DNA from: Serratia sp. DD3
GTDB taxonomy: Bacteria; Pseudomonadota; Gammaproteobacteria; Enterobacterales; Enterobacteriaceae
Direction of reading: 5' to 3'
Length of the DNA stretch: 7,668 bases
Assembly: GCF_000496755.2 (NCBI RefSeq)
Contig: NZ_AYKS02000001.1
Location: forward strand, 1-7,668
Shown: positions 6,180 to 7,668 of the stretch, piece after piece
How positions within the stretch are numbered: position 1 is the first letter of the stretch
Layout of the letters: every line of letters starts with the position of its first letter
Notes under the pieces: model-generated
Seen by the model: the letters and a program-made list of their open reading frames with translations, nothing else
Database searches by the model: none
Told to the model about the DNA's origin: nothing
Position numbers and translations under genes: made by a program

Positions 6180-7184
6180 ATGAAAAACGTTACGCTTATT
6201 GGTATCGATCTCGGTAAACACTCCTTCCACGTACACTGTCAGGACGAAATGGGTAATGCCCTTCTGCGCAAAAAGTTTACCCGAACCAGACTGATGGAGT
6301 TTTTAGCCAGTTGCCAATCAGCGACTGTTGTGATGGAAGCCTGTGCGGGAGCCCATTTTATGGCGCGTCGGATTGCTGATTTAGGTCATGAGGCAAAGCT
6401 GATTTCTCCACAGTTCGTCCGCCCTTTCGTTAAGAGCAACAAAAACGATTTTGTCGATGCTGAGGCTATCTGCGAGGCGGCTTCCCGCCCCTCAATGCGC
6501 TTTGTTTCACCCAGAACTGAAGACCAGCAGGCAATGTCTGCACTGCATCGGGTCAGAGATTCACTGATACGCCAACGCGTTAAAACCACCAATCAGATGC
6601 ACGCATTTTTGCTGGAGTTTGGCATCAGCATGCCGCGCGGTATTGCCGTAATTCGGCGTCTGGCCGCCGTGCTGGAAGAAAATGACTTCCCGCCTTACCT
6701 GGTAAGGGTTCTGAACAGGCTCCACAGCCAGTATATTTACCTTTGCGGGGAAATTGATGAAATCGATATGGAACTGAAAACCCACCTTGCGGAGGATGAA
6801 ACCGCACAGCGACTGCTGACCATTCCCGGCGTCGGGCCGGTAACAGCAAGCCTGTTAGCCGCACGACTGGGTGACGGGAAAAACTATGCCAGCAGCCGTG
6901 ACTTTGCGGCGTCAACCGGGCTGGTTCCCCGCCAGTACAGTACAGGTGGAAAAACGACACTGATGGGCATCAGCAAGCGAGGTGATAAGAATCTGCGACG
7001 GCTGCTGGTGCAGTGTGCACGCGTGTTTATGCTGCGGCTGGAGAACAACCCAGGGCGTCTGGCAGAGTGGGTTAAAAAGCAGCTTGCCAGCCATCACTCT
7101 AACGTGGTGGCGTGCGCGCTGGCAAACAAACTGGCACGTATAGCCTGGGCGGTTACGGCACATCAGGCGGCGTTCAGCAAATAA
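6180..7184 (+). CDS. IS110-family (IS1111-group) DEDD transposase
   Basis: 334 residues, normal for the group. It is an RNA-guided recombinase that excises a circle and inserts it at a site chosen by the element's own non-coding RNA. The N-terminal RuvC-like domain has D10 (GIDLGKHSF), E53 (VVMEACAG), D90 and D93 (NDFVDAEAI), the DEDD tetrad. A long helical linker (about 115-205) is followed by the C-terminal Tnp domain with IPGVGPVTA (215-223), GLVPRQYSTGGKT (247-259) and GISKRGDKNLRRLL (263-276). S254 in YSTGG is the likely catalytic serine by family analogy. The ATG at 6180 has AGAGGA 7 bp upstream; the frame is open to an ATG at 6135, which would add 15 residues unlike the family. It appears intact and potentially active. 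Confidence 0.95.
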   Translation: MKNVTLIGIDLGKHSFHVHCQDEMGNALLRKKFTRTRLMEFLASCQSATVVMEACAGAHFMARRIADLGHEAKLISPQFVRPFVKSNKNDFVDAEAICEAASRPSMRFVSPRTEDQQAMSALHRVRDSLIRQRVKTTNQMHAFLLEFGISMPRGIAVIRRLAAVLEENDFPPYLVRVLNRLHSQYIYLCGEIDEIDMELKTHLAEDETAQRLLTIPGVGPVTASLLAARLGDGKNYASSRDFAASTGLVPRQYSTGGKTTLMGISKRGDKNLRRLLVQCARVFMLRLENNPGRLAEWVKKQLASHHSNVVACALANKLARIAWAVTAHQAAFSK

Positions 7185-7239
7185 AAGAGCCAACGAAAAA
7201 CTCTTCAGCTCAGTGAGTTAACACGTTACTTTCTGGTTT

Positions 7240-7437
7240 TGCGAAGACAGATAATTGATGACATGAACGGCATATCGGCCTGCTGATGAACCTGATCTAA
7301 AAAGTGGCTCTATGAAGCCGACTCTCTTTTAAGGTTCGGCAGGCGCGAAACTCATCGTGGCGCGAGCATGAATACTCACTAGACGCCGAATAGATTTACG
7401 CAAGCCCATCATAAATCAAAATCTGTGTTGCAAAAAC
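7240..7437 (+). ncRNA. Predicted bridge RNA/seekRNA of the IS1111-group element
   Basis: About 250 non-coding nt lie between the transposase stop and the right repeat, where IS1111-group elements encode their guide RNA. Within it, TCTAAAAAG (7296-7304) equals the bottom strand of the rejoined target across the insertion point, and TCTCTTTT (7323-7330) equals the top strand across the same point. The two lie on either side of a hairpin AGTGGCT-loop-AGCC(g)ACT (7303-7323), which is the layout of a target-binding loop. A second stem TTCGGC (7335-7340)/GCCGAA (7385-7390) closes a 44-nt domain containing GCGC/GCGC pairing, a candidate second (donor) loop. The transcript ends are unknown. Confidence 0.7.
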
Positions 7438-7452
7438 GGGGGTGACCATAGA
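7428..7452 (+). promoter_or_regulatory. Right-end half of a circle-junction promoter
   Basis: TTGCAA (7428-7433) can act as a -35. When the right end (7452) is joined to the left end (6111), GATAAT forms across the junction after exactly 17 bp. In the integrated state this -35 has no good partner, so transposase expression would be favoured only in the circle. This is known in outline for IS110/IS1111 elements; here it is inferred from sequence. Confidence 0.6.
7438..7449 (+). repeat. Right subterminal inverted repeat of the IS1111-group element
   Basis: GGGGGTGACCAT, perfect partner of 6118-6129. Confidence 0.9.
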
Positions 7453-7463
7453 TTTTTAGACAT
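7453..7463 (-). pseudogene. istA: Detached 5' end of istA (codons 1-4, M-S-K-K)
   Basis: The minus strand reads ATG TCT AAA AA, preceded by GGAG with a 6-bp spacer. Rejoined to 6110, it reads M-S-K-K-R-K-A-R-S-S-M-E-T-C-F-K in frame with the istA body. This is inference from a predicted excision, but the frame, start codon and ribosome site all agree. Confidence 0.65.
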
Positions 7464-7467
7464 CGAT

Positions 7468-7500
7468 GTCTCCATTGGCGTAAAAATCAGCCATGGAGAC
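7468..7500 (-). promoter_or_regulatory. Hairpin in the istA leader that covers the istA ribosome-binding site
   Basis: Minus strand: GTCTCCAT (7500-7493) pairs with ATGGAGAC (7475-7468), with a further GGC/GCC pairing inside. The 3' arm contains GGAG, the ribosome site for the native istA start at 7463. Next to it GACATCGATGTC (7459-7470) is a perfect 12-bp palindrome. A leader hairpin of this kind could limit istA translation from transcripts that read in from outside. Confidence 0.5.
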
Positions 7501-7527
7501 CGTGTAAGAAAGAGTTAATTCCCGGAG

Positions 7528-7668
7528 TGATCGGCAGGATGCCAAACCATGATCGGAGATGCGTGCCAAACCGTGATCGATTGTGATGCCAAATCGCGAT
7601 CGGAGATGCATGCCAAATCATGATCGATTCGAATGCCAAACTGTGATCGATTCAGACGCCATTTTGCA
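7528..7668. repeat. IS21 terminal region, istA side: five regularly spaced transposase-binding sites plus partial copies
   Basis: Consensus TGCCAAAYYRYGATCG. Copies start at 7540, 7564, 7587, 7611 and 7634, spaced 24, 23, 24 and 23 bp. A partial copy (TGATCG at 7528) lies inside and a degenerate one (from 7657, CGCCATTTTGCA) lies outside. The array continues the same unit found inverted at 3694-3755, so it is the other IS21 terminus and the probable IstA-binding region and istA promoter area. Confidence 0.85.

Larger units (their letters stand above)
6111..7452 (+). mobile_element. IS110-family, IS1111-group insertion sequence, about 1342 bp
   Basis: A perfect 12-bp inverted repeat, ATGGTCACCCCC at 6118-6129 and GGGGGTGACCAT at 7438-7449, brackets a DEDD transposase. 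Subterminal inverted repeats and a long non-coding tail behind the gene define the IS1111 group; the IS110 group proper lacks the repeats. I place the tips 7 bp outside the left repeat and 3 bp outside the right one. These tips restore istA in frame, create a promoter at the circle junction and make the guide matches in the tail span the insertion point. There is no target duplication, as expected. One T at the boundary is ambiguous. Confidence 0.88.
3665..7668 (-). mobile_element. IS21-family element (istAB), interrupted by an IS1111-group element; outer end on the right at or beyond the window edge
   Basis: istA and istB in IS21 order, bounded at both sides by inverted arrays of a 16-bp site (3694-3755 and 7528-7649). 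The two ends align when read inward: TGCGTATTCCGCTCTG-T-TCGATCAC from 3676 and TGCAAAATGGCGTCTGAA-TCGATCAC from 7668. This confirms that they are the two termini. The exact outer bases are not determinable; the left end is probably between 3660 and 3676. Without the inserted 1342-bp element the IS would be about 2.7 kb. Confidence 0.85.

Noticed and set aside
6118..7449. IS1111-group element bounded exactly by its inverted repeats with an AG core on both sides
   Set aside because: That joint leaves istA out of frame, breaks the junction promoter spacing and loses the 8- and 9-nt guide matches; tips of 7 and 3 bp satisfy all three.
7528..7668. Iteron-type plasmid origin or integron attC sites
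   Set aside because: The same 16-bp site occurs inverted at the other side of istAB, and no replication gene is present, so these are IS21 ends.

Overview
The window looks like a piece of an enterobacterial chromosome, most like the Serratia/Yersinia side of the Enterobacterales. The anchor is engB (yihA), whose protein reads almost like the Serratia, Yersinia and E. coli versions. The pile-up of nested mobile elements would suit a host-restricted or symbiotic genome such as Serratia symbiotica, but that is a guess.

Layout. (1) Positions 1 to about 906 hold no protein gene. On the minus strand they read as a CsrB/CsrC-type regulatory RNA: about 55 GGA motifs on the minus strand against 2 on the plus strand, many as AGGAU(G) in hairpin loops. 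The 5' end resembles E. coli CsrC, and the place, divergent from engB, is where csrC lies in E. coli (between yihA and yihI). Unlike the roughly 240-nt E. coli RNA, this one has been enlarged by tandem repeats of 71 and 154-156 bp and is still repeating at the left edge. (2) 907-1215 is the divergent regulatory region. (3) 1216-1863 is engB, the essential ribosome-assembly GTPase, with a TTG start. (4) 1977 to about 3664 (minus) is a group II intron with a reverse transcriptase/maturase; domains V and VI are recognisable and the 5' part of domain I is missing. (5) About 3665 to the right edge (minus) is an IS21-family element: istB, istA and, at both ends, arrays of a 16-bp site repeated every 22-24 bp. 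(6) 6111-7452 (plus) is an IS110-family, IS1111-group element lying in the very start of istA.

The right half therefore reads as three nested insertions: an IS1111-group element inside istA, inside an IS21 element that appears to sit inside the group II intron. Removing 6111-7452 restores an in-frame istA start with a ribosome-binding site. The 3' non-coding tail of the IS1111-group element contains a 9-nt and an 8-nt match to the two strands of the rejoined target, placed on either side of a hairpin, as expected for the target-binding loop of a bridge/seek RNA. Joining the predicted ends in a circle also builds a good sigma-70 promoter.

How parts act together: CsrC-type RNA sequesters the translational regulator CsrA, so a larger RNA with many more sites would be predicted to raise the CsrA-titrating capacity per transcript. 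The mobile elements are selfish DNA; IstA/IstB act together on the IS21 ends, and the IS1111 transposase acts with its own guide RNA.
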